A model generated the notes under the pieces. It was not told the DNA's origin. It made no database searches and worked only from the letters and a program-made list of their open reading frames with translations. A stretch of DNA of 48,517 nucleotides from Clostridiales bacterium (lineage in GTDB: Bacteria; Bacillota; Clostridia; Lachnospirales; Lachnospiraceae): assembly GCA_029007785.1 (NCBI GenBank), contig JAQXIM010000072.1, positions 1-48,517 of the forward strand, read 5' to 3'. Both the position numbers and the translations under genes were made by a program. This document shows, one piece after another, positions 30,355 through 39,232 of this stretch; the stretch's first letter is position 1, and each line of letters starts with the position of its first letter.

Positions 30355-32466
30355 TCATTTCAGTTTCTGGCTGACTTCCGGATCTGTAATGTTATCAAAG
30401 AGATAGCCATAGTAGTCATTTTCGATAATCTTGGAAGAATAATAGAACATGTTTTTTACTTTGGCAATACATTCGGAAAGATATTCCTCACTGATTTCCC
30501 GGTCATCCAGCTGGATGATTTTTTTATTGGAGTTGTCGTACATGATTCGGTTTGTGATGAAACTTCTGTCCTGAAAACATACGACAGGCGATTTGTCGCC
30601 AAAAATATCCGTTCCAATGTAAAGGCGTGAATCATATTCCAAACCAAAAAGATTGGCGAGGGTAGGGGCAATATCCAGGCTGGAGCAGTAGGTGTCAACG
30701 GAAATCGGTTCATCCATGGAAGGGCTCCAGAGAAGGAAGGCATTTTCATAAAGACCGAAAATTTCGTCAAAATCCTCTCCCCGAAGTTCTCGATATTGTT
30801 CCAGAGTTAATCCGTAGGGATAATGATCTGCGCTTAGAGCGATTACCGTATCTTCCAGAACACCTTCTTCTTCCAGTAAAGCCAGTAACTCGGTCAGAGC
30901 GTCCTCCAGTTCCAACTGACAAGCCAGGTAAGAAAGAACTGCTTCGCTGCCCTGGAGAGAGGAAACACGATCCCGATTCTTATAAGAAATATAATTATCT
31001 TTCCAGGTATATTCCATATGACCGCTGACGGACATATAGTATATGTGGAAAGGCTGGTCGGAAGTCGTATACAGAGGAAACGAATCCTGAATCATTTCCA
31101 CATCCGATTCCGGCCAGGTATCGGAGACATTCAGTCCGTGGCCCTTGGCATAGAAGGTGTATCCCATGTTGGGATAGGATTTGTCCCGGTTATAATAAGT
31201 GTAAGTGTGATTGTGGAAGGCATCGGTGAGATATCCTTCCTTTTTAAACTGGTTTCCGAAAGCAAAGGGCATATAATTGTCTGCAATTTCCGTATAGCTC
31301 CAGACACCGGCTTTGGGAATCAGACCGGTGGTAGCAACAAATTCTCCGTCACTGGTACTTACTCCCCAAATAGGAGTATAAAAATGATTGAACTGGAACC
31401 CTTCCGAGTAGAGTTTGTAAAGGGTAGGTGTCAATTCCGGATCAATGACAAATTTGGAGAATCCTTCAGCGGTTATCAGAATCAGATTCTTTCCCTGGAA
31501 CATACCTGTATAGGAATTCTTTTTACTGGGTTCCAGAGATGAAAAATATTGATTCATGTCGGCAAAATCTTCGTTCCGCAGTTCTTCATCCTTGCCTTCT
31601 TCTTTTGAAAAATCAATATCCATTACGTTATACTGATCATAAATCGATAAAGGATCGGAAGAGACGACAGAACTGTCAGAGCCATCGGAAGATTCCGTTT
31701 CGGATACTGTTTCCTCAGAAATTACATGATTTTCTGAAGAAGGATCTTCTGTGTTTTCCGGTGAAGTCTTATTTGTGGATTCGATGGGAATTCCATCCAT
31801 ATCCAAATGGACGGTTTCCTGTCTTTGTGTCTCAAGATGGAGGAAATTGTATTTCAAGTCCAAAAATGCTGTGGGAAGCATACCAAATTCCTTGACGGAT
31901 TGGGTGGGAACGAATTCGTAAAGCATCATGTAACTGGGGCTGATAGCACCGTTATAGTCGAGAATCGCCAGACTCATGGCGGTACAGAGCCATACGGTAA
32001 AGGCAACAGCTGCTCGCCAGCATCGGGCTTCCGAGTATTTCGCGGAAAGGAATACTTTACGATATAAAACAATCCATGCAATAAAATAAAGCAGCATCAG
32101 ACACATGGGAAGACCGGCATTAACGACGGCATCCACGGCAATACTGAAAAAGTCGGTCATGGTATCCCCGGCTCCCGATAGGGATTTCAGATAGAAGGGG
32201 GTTTCAAATAATGTATAGTAGGCGATCTGAGAACAGTAAATCACGGTATATACAAAGGCAATCGCTGTCTGAATCAAGAAGGATGTCGACCGTTTCTTTG
32301 TCCATTGTCCGCACCAATATAGAAGCAGACCACTTAAAACAGCAAAAGATATTTTGTGAAAGGAGCATCCCTGTTTTAAGAAAAAACTGAAGATGGCTTC
32401 ATTCCAGATATTATAGAACAGGGGGAACATAAGGAGAAATATGCTCTTTCTCTTCCTCTTTCGCAT
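30355..32466 (-). CDS. LTA synthase family protein (sulfatase domain)
   Basis: A 703-residue membrane-anchored alkaline-phosphatase-superfamily enzyme of the lipoteichoic-acid synthase/phosphoglycerol transferase kind. About five TM helices occupy residues 1-175, then an acidic, Ser/Glu-rich linker (about 225-290), then the sulfatase domain. The catalytic Thr is Thr371 in GVSTSDGEF, the metal-site motif begins 'NLILITAEGF', and further ligands are in 'SADHYPYG'. It transfers glycerol-phosphate onto lipid or wall polymers outside the membrane. It is divergent from tyrA, with no operon partner. Start ATG at 32466 has AGGAGG nearby. Confidence 0.85.
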   Translation of the reverse strand: MRKRKRKSIFLLMFPLFYNIWNEAIFSFFLKQGCSFHKISFAVLSGLLLYWCGQWTKKRSTSFLIQTAIAFVYTVIYCSQIAYYTLFETPFYLKSLSGAGDTMTDFFSIAVDAVVNAGLPMCLMLLYFIAWIVLYRKVFLSAKYSEARCWRAAVAFTVWLCTAMSLAILDYNGAISPSYMMLYEFVPTQSVKEFGMLPTAFLDLKYNFLHLETQRQETVHLDMDGIPIESTNKTSPENTEDPSSENHVISEETVSETESSDGSDSSVVSSDPLSIYDQYNVMDIDFSKEEGKDEELRNEDFADMNQYFSSLEPSKKNSYTGMFQGKNLILITAEGFSKFVIDPELTPTLYKLYSEGFQFNHFYTPIWGVSTSDGEFVATTGLIPKAGVWSYTEIADNYMPFAFGNQFKKEGYLTDAFHNHTYTYYNRDKSYPNMGYTFYAKGHGLNVSDTWPESDVEMIQDSFPLYTTSDQPFHIYYMSVSGHMEYTWKDNYISYKNRDRVSSLQGSEAVLSYLACQLELEDALTELLALLEEEGVLEDTVIALSADHYPYGLTLEQYRELRGEDFDEIFGLYENAFLLWSPSMDEPISVDTYCSSLDIAPTLANLFGLEYDSRLYIGTDIFGDKSPVVCFQDRSFITNRIMYDNSNKKIIQLDDREISEEYLSECIAKVKNMFYYSSKIIENDYYGYLFDNITDPEVSQKLK

Positions 32467-32705
32467 GGCAAACCTCCTCGTATCATATTTATACAGTCAA
32501 AATTGCTGTTACAGTTTATATAAGAATATAGCTACCATTTATCATACCATCAAGATATAAAAAAGCAAGAAAAGGTTCCTTAATTCTTTTTGAAAAAGTC
32601 AGGAAAGGATATATCAACGATGGCAGAGCTTTTGTCCGGCGGTGCAGTTTCCTTGATTAATAAAGGAAAGAATGTTACACTAAAGCAGATAATAAAAGGA
32701 AAAAC

Positions 32706-32733
32706 TCATCGTCTATAAGGAGAAAAACGATGA
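32706..32733 (+). promoter_or_regulatory. Hairpin holding the tyrA ribosome binding site in its loop
   Basis: TCATCGT (32706-32712) pairs with ACGATGA (32727-32733); the 14-nt loop contains the SD AAGGAG (32717-32722). The second arm contains the ATG of a nine-codon mini reading frame. A regulatory role is inference. Confidence 0.4.
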
Positions 32734-32759
32734 TGAAATGGAGAAAAATATGGCTATAA
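32730..32759 (+). CDS. Nine-codon reading frame overlapping the tyrA start
   Basis: The best ribosome binding site upstream of tyrA (AAGGAG, 32717-32722) is spaced for the ATG at 32730, which reads MMKWRKIWL and stops at 32759. The tyrA starts (32738 or 32750) lie inside it in another frame. Two of nine codons are Trp. It might couple or attenuate tyrA translation, or be chance. Confidence 0.3.
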   Translation: MMKWRKIWL

Positions 32760-33847
32760 AGACAATAGGTTTTATTGGTCTGGGATTAATTGGCGGGTCT
32801 TTGGCAAAGGCAATCCGCCGGGTACATCCGGACATGAAACTGATTGGATATAATCGAAGCAAGTCCAGCCTGGTGGCAGCCATGGAGGACGGAACTCTGA
32901 ACCAGGCTCAGGATACCATCAATGAAAGTTTTGCATCCTGTGATATGATTTTTCTGTGTGCACCGGTAAGCGTAAACATCCGGTGTCTGGAACAGCTTCG
33001 TCAGGTAATCCGAAAGGATTGTATTTTGACAGATGTAGGAAGTGTAAAGACAACCATTCATGAAGCTGTGGAGGAGCTTGGACTGGATGACCAGTTCGTT
33101 GGCGGCCATCCCATGGCGGGATCCGAACGATTTGGTTATGCCAATGCCAATGACCGTCTGCTGGAAAATGCTTACTTCATCTTAACTCCCGGCAAGCAAA
33201 CCCCGGAGTGGATGCTTTCCGAATATGAGAAATTGGTTGCTTCCATCGATTCCATCCCGGTTGTTCTGAATTACCGGGAACACGATCGTGTTACGGCAGC
33301 CATCAGTCATTTACCCCATGTGATTGCTTATACTCTCGTTAACCTGGTACAAAGATCCGACAATCCGGACGGAGCAATGAAAATGCTGGCAGCGGGAGGA
33401 TTCAAGGATATTACACGTATTGCTTCCTCTTCTCCGGAAATGTGGCAGCAGATCTGTGATGAGAATCGAGAAGCTCTGGCAGAGATTTTGTGCCGTTATC
33501 GGGAAGCTCTGGCTGACATGGAACAGGCAATCCGGGAGCGGAATGATCAATTCCTTTTGGAAGAATTTGAAAGTGCCCGTGTATATCGGGATGACATGCC
33601 TCAGAAATTCCGCGGAAGTCTTCCCAAGGAATATCGGATTCGTGTGGATGTGGAAGACGAACCGGGGGCCATTGCCGTGATTACCTGTATTCTCAGTGCC
33701 TATAATATCAGTATTCAGAACATGGGTATTATGAATAACCGGGAAAGCCAGGATGGTGTTCTCCATATTCTTTTGAAGGATGAGGCATCGGCTAATAAGG
33801 CAGAGGAAATTCTTCGCAAAAGAAATTATACCGTTTATCGCGGATAA
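32738..33847 (+). CDS. tyrA: Prephenate dehydrogenase with ACT domain
   Basis: A 369-residue enzyme that oxidises prephenate to 4-hydroxyphenylpyruvate in tyrosine synthesis. The NAD-binding motif GFIGLGLIGGSLA is at residues 11-23, 'VGGHPMAGSE' and 'HDRVTAAISHLPHVIA' are catalytic/substrate segments, and a C-terminal ACT domain (about 300-365, 'RVDVEDEPGAIAVI') should give feedback control by tyrosine. The start could be 32738 or 32750; the SD AAGGAG (32717-32722) is closer to the mini reading frame at 32730. No other aromatic-pathway gene is adjacent. Confidence 0.93.
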   Translation: MEKNMAIKTIGFIGLGLIGGSLAKAIRRVHPDMKLIGYNRSKSSLVAAMEDGTLNQAQDTINESFASCDMIFLCAPVSVNIRCLEQLRQVIRKDCILTDVGSVKTTIHEAVEELGLDDQFVGGHPMAGSERFGYANANDRLLENAYFILTPGKQTPEWMLSEYEKLVASIDSIPVVLNYREHDRVTAAISHLPHVIAYTLVNLVQRSDNPDGAMKMLAAGGFKDITRIASSSPEMWQQICDENREALAEILCRYREALADMEQAIRERNDQFLLEEFESARVYRDDMPQKFRGSLPKEYRIRVDVEDEPGAIAVITCILSAYNISIQNMGIMNNRESQDGVLHILLKDEASANKAEEILRKRNYTVYRG

Positions 33848-33878
33848 ATATTAAAATAATGAATTCGAGAGAGTATAA

Positions 33879-35570
33879 ATGAGAAAAAGTGGTATTTTAA
33901 TGCATATTTCTTCCCTGCCCTCTCCCTATGGGATTGGGACCATGGGAAAAGCTGCCTATGAATTTGTGGATTTTCTGGAAAGAACCGGTCAGTCATACTG
34001 GCAGATTCTTCCACTGGGTCAGACTGGTTTTGGTGATTCTCCCTACCAGTCCTGTTCCACTTTTGCGGGAAACCCTTATTTTATTGATCTGGATCTGTTG
34101 GCAGAAGACGGATATCTGAAGCAGGAGGAACTGGACGAGGTAACCTGGTGTGAAAAGGAGACCCAGGTGGATTACGGTAATTTATACCGGAATCGTTATA
34201 CCCTTCTTCGAAAAGTTTTCCAGATTTTCAAGGAAAATATTCCGGAAGATTATGATGCATTTTGCTGGCAGCAGGGACAATGGCTGGAAGATTATGCTTT
34301 GTTTATGGCTGTTAAGATGGATTTAAATGGAGCATCCTGGGATACATGGGAATCGGATTTGCGAAAACGTGTCCCGGAAGCCGTTAGTGCAGCAAAGCAG
34401 AAACTGGGAATGGAGATGTTTTTCTGGAAAATGCTCCAGTATTTCTTCTTCCGTCAGTGGCTCAGGCTGAAAAAATATGCCAACGACAAAGGAATTCAGA
34501 TCATTGGTGATCTTCCCATCTATGTGGCAGCGGACAGTTCAGATACCTGGGCTAATCCGGAGCTTTTTGACCTGGATGAGGAAGGAATACCACGGGAGGT
34601 GGCAGGCTGCCCTCCGGATGGATTCAGTCCCGATGGTCAGCTTTGGGGAAATCCTCTGTTCCTTTGGGGAAAAATGCAGCAGGACGGCTATTCCTGGTGG
34701 ATGAACCGAATTCGTCATACCTTTGGATTTTTTGATGTGATACGAATTGATCATTTTCGGGGCTTTGAATCTTATTACTGTATTCCCGGAGGTGATGAAA
34801 CGGCCAGAAATGGATTCTGGCGAAAAGGACCCGGCCGGGATTTCTTCCGGGTACTTCGGGAACAAATGGGGGATGTTCCGATTATCGCAGAGGATCTGGG
34901 ATTTCTTACATCTGCGGTGAGAAAAATGCTGAAAGAAGCAGGTTATCCCGGTATGAAAATTCTGCAGTTTGCCTTTGACGGCAGACCGGATAACGAATAT
35001 CTTCCTCACAATTACCCGAATCATAGCGTGGCATATACGGGAACTCATGATAATGATACAAATGAGGGATGGTTGGAAACGGCGCCCGAGAAGGAAAAGA
35101 AACGGATGATGTCCTATCTTTCTCTGAAAGACCTGAAAGATGGAAACTGGGAAATGCTGAAAGCCATCTGGGCCAGCCCTTCGGATACGGCCATTGCCTG
35201 TATGCAGGATATTCTTGGTTTGTCCGGCAGTGCCAGGATGAATAAACCTTCGACTTCCGAAGGAAACTGGAGTTGGCGAATGGCGCCCGGATATGGCAGC
35301 GAAGAACTGGAAAAGCGTCTATATGAACTGACCAGGGAATACAACAGGCTGCCGCGCCGGGAAGAGATCTGGCCGGAAGAGATTTTTGTTGCTGTAGGAG
35401 AAAGAATACCTCAGGATGTCCTGAAAAAAGAATGGGAAGAGGAAAAGGGTGAAAACCAGGAAGAAGCAGCAAAAACAGGATCCGGAAAGAATCTGAAAAA
35501 CCAGAAAACGAACGGAAAAGAACAGACAAAAGAACAGACAAAAAAGCGCGGAGGAAAGTGCCGCAGATAA
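33879..35570 (+). CDS. malQ: 4-alpha-glucanotransferase (GH77)
   Basis: A 563-residue disproportionating enzyme acting on maltodextrins. GH77 landmarks: nucleophile Asp291 in RIDHFRG, acid/base Glu338 in AEDLGFL, transition-state Asp391 in THDNDT, and 'LPLGQTGFGDSPYQ' near the N-terminus. The catalytic part ends around residue 515. A 40-50-residue lysine/glutamine-rich tail (EEKGENQEEAAKTG..., ending KKRGGKCRR) is unlike the usual enzyme and has low complexity. It follows tyrA closely (31 bp) with a weak GAGAG ribosome site. A strong terminator closes the gene. Confidence 0.94.
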   Translation: MRKSGILMHISSLPSPYGIGTMGKAAYEFVDFLERTGQSYWQILPLGQTGFGDSPYQSCSTFAGNPYFIDLDLLAEDGYLKQEELDEVTWCEKETQVDYGNLYRNRYTLLRKVFQIFKENIPEDYDAFCWQQGQWLEDYALFMAVKMDLNGASWDTWESDLRKRVPEAVSAAKQKLGMEMFFWKMLQYFFFRQWLRLKKYANDKGIQIIGDLPIYVAADSSDTWANPELFDLDEEGIPREVAGCPPDGFSPDGQLWGNPLFLWGKMQQDGYSWWMNRIRHTFGFFDVIRIDHFRGFESYYCIPGGDETARNGFWRKGPGRDFFRVLREQMGDVPIIAEDLGFLTSAVRKMLKEAGYPGMKILQFAFDGRPDNEYLPHNYPNHSVAYTGTHDNDTNEGWLETAPEKEKKRMMSYLSLKDLKDGNWEMLKAIWASPSDTAIACMQDILGLSGSARMNKPSTSEGNWSWRMAPGYGSEELEKRLYELTREYNRLPRREEIWPEEIFVAVGERIPQDVLKKEWEEEKGENQEEAAKTGSGKNLKNQKTNGKEQTKEQTKKRGGKCRR

Positions 35571-35576
35571 AATGCA

Positions 35577-35618
35577 AAACAGGCTAATAACAGCAGCAGG
35601 GTTATTGGCCTGTTTTTT
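35577..35618 (+). terminator. Rho-independent terminator of malQ
   Basis: AAACAGGCTAATAAC (35577-35591) pairs with GTTATTGGCCTGTTT (35601-35615) with one mismatch and ends in a seven-T run. Confidence 0.88.
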
Positions 35619-35697
35619 TGCTATAGAAAGCTTTGTTCCTATCGGCTTTTTTCTTTTCCACACAAAAAATAAAGGAAAAATAGTGACAAATAGTTCG

Positions 35698-35726
35698 TGG
35701 ACAAACATAGAGAAACGGTGTATGCT
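35698..35726 (+). promoter_or_regulatory. Promoter of the Tad pilus operon
   Basis: TGGACA (35698-35703), 17-bp spacer, TATGCT (35721-35726), just after the malQ terminator and about 70 bp before the first tad gene. It is the only promoter I can recognise for the cluster. Confidence 0.55.
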
Positions 35727-35793
35727 AAGACCACTTCCCACAAAAAAGAAAGGAATGTGGGATGGAAACTTCAGAAACATCGAGGGAATGGAG

Positions 35794-36852
35794 ATGAGGA
35801 GAAAAGAATTTATTTTATATGATACGGATCCATTGTATGTGGAGCGATTCATGGAGTATGTGAGACGAAAGCCCAATTTTCCCTTTACGGTTCTGGGATT
35901 TACCAATCGCAAAAAACTCCTGGCTTATCTCGGTGTGAATCCTGATGAGGAAGTTCCGGTGGAATCGGCGAAAAAGAAGGACGAGATCCCGGAAGTTATT
36001 CTGGTGGAGAGTCTGGACTGGGAAACATGGCTGGAAGAAGAAAGAGAGGAGGTGGAGCATCTTTCCTGCTGCCTTTGTTTTTTAGATGAACGAAAAAGAA
36101 CGGAGGCTGAAGATTTTCATTTATACAAATATCAATCGGTGGATGGTCTTCTTCGGGGGGTTCTTGCCTGTTATGAGACAGACGAGAGGAATGATCTGAC
36201 AGAAACAGGACAGACACGATTTGTGGGAGTGTATTCTCCGGACAGCGGGGACAGCAGGAGTGTCTGTGCCCTGGCTTTGGGAAATTTCCTGGCTGATAAG
36301 GAGGATGTTCTTGTTCTGAATCTGGAGGCTCTGCCGGATTGGCCGGTTTCCTGCAGCAATTCTTCTTATGGTTTATCGGATCTGCTCTATTTCAGGAAAA
36401 ATGCAGAAAAACGGTTTTACAGTCTGACGGATCATGTGGATCAGGTGGCTATTCTTCCTCCGGTAGTGAATCCGGAAGATATCTGGAACAGCAGTTCCAT
36501 GGAAATGAGAGAAATGTTGGAGGAAATGGGAAAATATGGAACATATCAAACCATTATTGTGGAACTGGGGCCGGAAAAGGATCCCATTCCTGTCCTTCAG
36601 CTGTGTCAACGCATTGTGATCCCCCACGGGGAAAAAATGTCTTCCCGGAGAAAAACAAAGAAAATGTTGGATTATCTGGAATTCCGGGGAGAAACTTCGA
36701 TTCGGGATTCCTGTCGGGAATGGATTTTTCCTGAGGATTTTGACCTGGAATTCTGGGAAACCAGAAATAGTCGGGGAGAAATGCCGTCTGTGATTCGGGA
36801 GTATGTGGAAAAGGAGTGGAATTCTTGGGAGAAAATCGAGATGAAAGTCTGA
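35794..36852 (+). CDS. TadZ-like protein (degenerate MinD/CpaE-type)
   Basis: A 352-residue protein occupying the TadZ/CpaE position. The start at 35794 is favoured because GAGGGA lies 6 nt upstream; a further ATG at 35788 would be too close. The N-terminal third resembles a receiver-like fold (FILYDTDPLYVERFMEYV), the rest a Rossmann/ParA-like fold (strand-like 'RFVGVYSPDSGDSRSVCALALG', 'DVLVLNLEA', 'TIIVELGPE'). A normal Walker A (KGGxGK[ST]) is missing; 'SPDSGDSRS' occupies its place. So it probably localises the pilus machine without ATP hydrolysis. It overlaps tadA by 28 bp. Confidence 0.72.
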   Translation: MRRKEFILYDTDPLYVERFMEYVRRKPNFPFTVLGFTNRKKLLAYLGVNPDEEVPVESAKKKDEIPEVILVESLDWETWLEEEREEVEHLSCCLCFLDERKRTEAEDFHLYKYQSVDGLLRGVLACYETDERNDLTETGQTRFVGVYSPDSGDSRSVCALALGNFLADKEDVLVLNLEALPDWPVSCSNSSYGLSDLLYFRKNAEKRFYSLTDHVDQVAILPPVVNPEDIWNSSSMEMREMLEEMGKYGTYQTIIVELGPEKDPIPVLQLCQRIVIPHGEKMSSRRKTKKMLDYLEFRGETSIRDSCREWIFPEDFDLEFWETRNSRGEMPSVIREYVEKEWNSWEKIEMKV

Positions 36853-38063
36853 GAGAAAAAGTCCTGTCCAGAATGAATCATACCTCGGATATGAAGGATG
36901 ATGAGATATTGGAGATCATCGATCAGGTTCTTATGGAAGAGGGACGGCAGTTCGGCATATCTGTAGCAGATCGGAGTCGTCAGAGGAAAAGTCTGTTTGA
37001 TTCTCTCCGGCGTCTGGATGTTCTTCAGGAATTAGTGGAAGACAATGAGATAACGGAAATCATGGTCAATGGCCGATCCCATATTTTTCTGGAACGTCAC
37101 GGCTGTGTAGAGGAATGGGAAGGGGAATTTTCTTCCCAGGAAAAACTGGAAGATGTGATTCAGCAAATAGTATCCAAGGTAAACCGGGTCGTAAATACGG
37201 CCTCACCGATTGTGGATGCCAGACTGGAGGATGGTTCCCGGGTGAATGTGGTTCTCCCGCCCATTGCACCGGATGGTCCTATTCTCACGATACGAAAATT
37301 TCCAAAGGAACCGATATCCATGGAAAAACTGATTGGATGGGGGAGTATTACTTTGGAAGCAGCGGAATTTCTCCGGATATTGGTGGAATGCGGCTACAAT
37401 CTTTTCGTGTCCGGAGGCACCGGCTCCGGAAAAACTACATTTCTCAACGCGTTGTCCCGATATATTCCTGTCAATGAACGTGTCATTACGATTGAAGATT
37501 CTCTGGAACTTCAATTGACGGAAATTGATAATCTGGTTCGAATGGAGACGAGAAATGCCACCATGGAGGGAGCTAGTGCAGTGACCATTCGGGATTTGAT
37601 CCGTACTGCCCTGCGAATGAGGCCGGATCGTATCGTGATTGGAGAGGTTCGAGGTGCGGAAGCACTGGATCTTTTGCAGGCTTTCAATACGGGACATGAC
37701 GGTTCCATGTCTACAGCCCATGCCAACAGTCCGGCAGATATGTTGTCACGATTGGAGACTATGGTACTGATGGGAGGTGATTTGCCTCTTTCTGCTATCC
37801 GTCAGCAAATCGGATCTGCTCTGGAGATTTTGGTACATCTGGGAAGACTCAAAGGAGGAAAGAGAAAGGTTCTTTCCATTGTGGAGGTATTGGGATATGA
37901 AAAGGGAGAAATTATCTGGCAGCCTCTTTTCCTTTATGAGGAAAGAGAGGGCTGTGAGAAGCTTTGGCCCTGCGGCAATGTTCTCCAGAGAAAAAGAAAG
38001 CTGGAACTCGCCGGAGCCCGGAGCAGCATGGATCGATTACTGCAGTTACTCTCTGTCCTCTAG
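36825..38063 (+). CDS. tadA: Tad secretion ATPase (TadA/CpaF)
   Basis: A 412-residue secretion ATPase that drives Flp pilus assembly. Start chosen as TTG at 36825: AAGGAG (36811-36816) is 8 nt upstream, whereas the GTG at 36816 overlaps that site. The N-terminal domain has 'VNGRSHIFLERHG', then Walker A GGTGSGKT (about 196-203), Asp box 'ITIEDSLEL', Walker B/His-box region 'RIVIGEVRGAEALDLL' and 'GHDGSMSTAHANSP'. Its 3' end overlaps the next gene by about 167 bp if that gene starts at 37897. Confidence 0.93.
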   Translation: MGENRDESLREKVLSRMNHTSDMKDDEILEIIDQVLMEEGRQFGISVADRSRQRKSLFDSLRRLDVLQELVEDNEITEIMVNGRSHIFLERHGCVEEWEGEFSSQEKLEDVIQQIVSKVNRVVNTASPIVDARLEDGSRVNVVLPPIAPDGPILTIRKFPKEPISMEKLIGWGSITLEAAEFLRILVECGYNLFVSGGTGSGKTTFLNALSRYIPVNERVITIEDSLELQLTEIDNLVRMETRNATMEGASAVTIRDLIRTALRMRPDRIVIGEVRGAEALDLLQAFNTGHDGSMSTAHANSPADMLSRLETMVLMGGDLPLSAIRQQIGSALEILVHLGRLKGGKRKVLSIVEVLGYEKGEIIWQPLFLYEEREGCEKLWPCGNVLQRKRKLELAGARSSMDRLLQLLSVL

Positions 38064-38769
38064 GGAATGGATTCAATATGGAATGGCCGGTTTTCTTTTG
38101 GCTGCTGTCATTAACTTTCTCTTTTTCCGGCAGCGGATCGCCTTCTTATTTCTGTCTCCTCTGATTCTGATCATTCCACTGAGGATGAAAAAGACTTTAA
38201 TGGAACGAAGGCAGCAGGAATTAGTCCGTCAGTTTCGTGATGGCGCATTGGCTGTGGCTTCAGCTCTGGGATGTGGTTATTCCATTGAAAATGCTTTCAG
38301 TCAGGCGGCTGAATCCATGAGTGCTGTATATGGAGAAGATGGATACATAACCCTGGAATTTGAATGGATTTGCAGCCGCCTGGCTCTGAATCAGACGGTG
38401 GAGGAGGAAATCCGCAGTCTGGCGGTGCGAAGCGGTCAGGAAGACATTCGCCAATTTGCAGAAGTTTTTGGGGCGGCAAAACGAAGCAGCGGAGATTTAT
38501 CAGCGATTCTTCGGGATACGGCAGAATTACTGGGAAAAAAAATTCAGCTGAGAGAGGAAATCCGCACCATGATTGCAGCCAAAAGACTGGAACAGAATAT
38601 GATGTGCCTGATGCCGGCAGCCGTTCTCATTTATATTGAACTGACCAATCCAGGATATACCGATGTTCTTTATCAGGGAATGGCAGGACATTTGATTATG
38701 ACGGTTTGTCTGGGAGTGTATGTCCTGGCCATCTGGTGGGGAAGAAAAATTCTGGACATTGAGATTTGA
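37897..38769 (+). CDS. Tad inner-membrane platform protein (TadB-like)
   Basis: A 290-residue T2SSF-type membrane protein, the platform for the pilus ATPase. The start at 37897 has GGAGG 9 nt upstream; the first ~55 residues overlap tadA in a different frame, and conserved-looking sequence begins 'DYCSYSLSSREWIQYGM'. TM helices are at about residues 63-95 and 248-286. The cytoplasmic four-helix domain 'RRQQELVRQFRDGALAVASALGCGYSIENAF' (read in parts) is typical. If the start were later (ATG 38083) the overlap would vanish but the N-terminal conserved region would be lost. Confidence 0.85.
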   Translation: MKREKLSGSLFSFMRKERAVRSFGPAAMFSREKESWNSPEPGAAWIDYCSYSLSSREWIQYGMAGFLLAAVINFLFFRQRIAFLFLSPLILIIPLRMKKTLMERRQQELVRQFRDGALAVASALGCGYSIENAFSQAAESMSAVYGEDGYITLEFEWICSRLALNQTVEEEIRSLAVRSGQEDIRQFAEVFGAAKRSSGDLSAILRDTAELLGKKIQLREEIRTMIAAKRLEQNMMCLMPAAVLIYIELTNPGYTDVLYQGMAGHLIMTVCLGVYVLAIWWGRKILDIEI

Positions 38770-38995
38770 TAACAGTCTGGATTTGATAACAGTCCGGATT
38801 TAAAAACCCACTTTTACAGATGTGAGTTGTCCGGCAAGTGAGCACGACATCGCTTTCCTTTGCTTCACACTCTTAAAATGAATGCTCATGAATATATTGC
38901 AGGGAGATGTCGGAATTTTGCGGCTGCCAGGGGAAGAATCGGAGAGCAGGAGGAGAGCCGTGGCAGATAACAGGAGTAGAAGAGATATCAAGAAG

Positions 38996-39139
38996 GAAAG
39001 GAATTCCGGGAAGGAAAGGTATTCCGGGAGAGAAAGGTATTCCGGGATGGAAAGGTATTCCGGGAAGGAAAAGTATTCCGGGAGGGAAAGGAATTCCGGG
39101 ATGGAAAGGAATTCCGGGAAGGAAAAGTATTTCAGGAAT
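38996..39139 (+). repeat. 18-bp tandem repeat, about eight units
   Basis: TTCCGGG begins at 39004, 39022, 39040, 39058, 39076, 39094 and 39112, with a degenerate copy near 39130: exact 18-bp period. In the frame of the downstream gene it reads ERYSGK-type units; in the next frame (38907-39290 is open) it reads GIPGRK/GIPGEK/GIPGWK, a collagen-like Gly-X-Y pattern. The stretch 38770-39232 holds this array; a short open frame lies over it without a good ribosome site. Confidence 0.88.
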
Positions 39140-39232
39140 GGAAAATATTTGCAAACAAAAAGCTGCAGGAACTTTCCCAAGAAAAAAAGGGACAGAATCA
39201 GGTCAGTTTCTGCCATGGGCAAGGGGCTGTCC

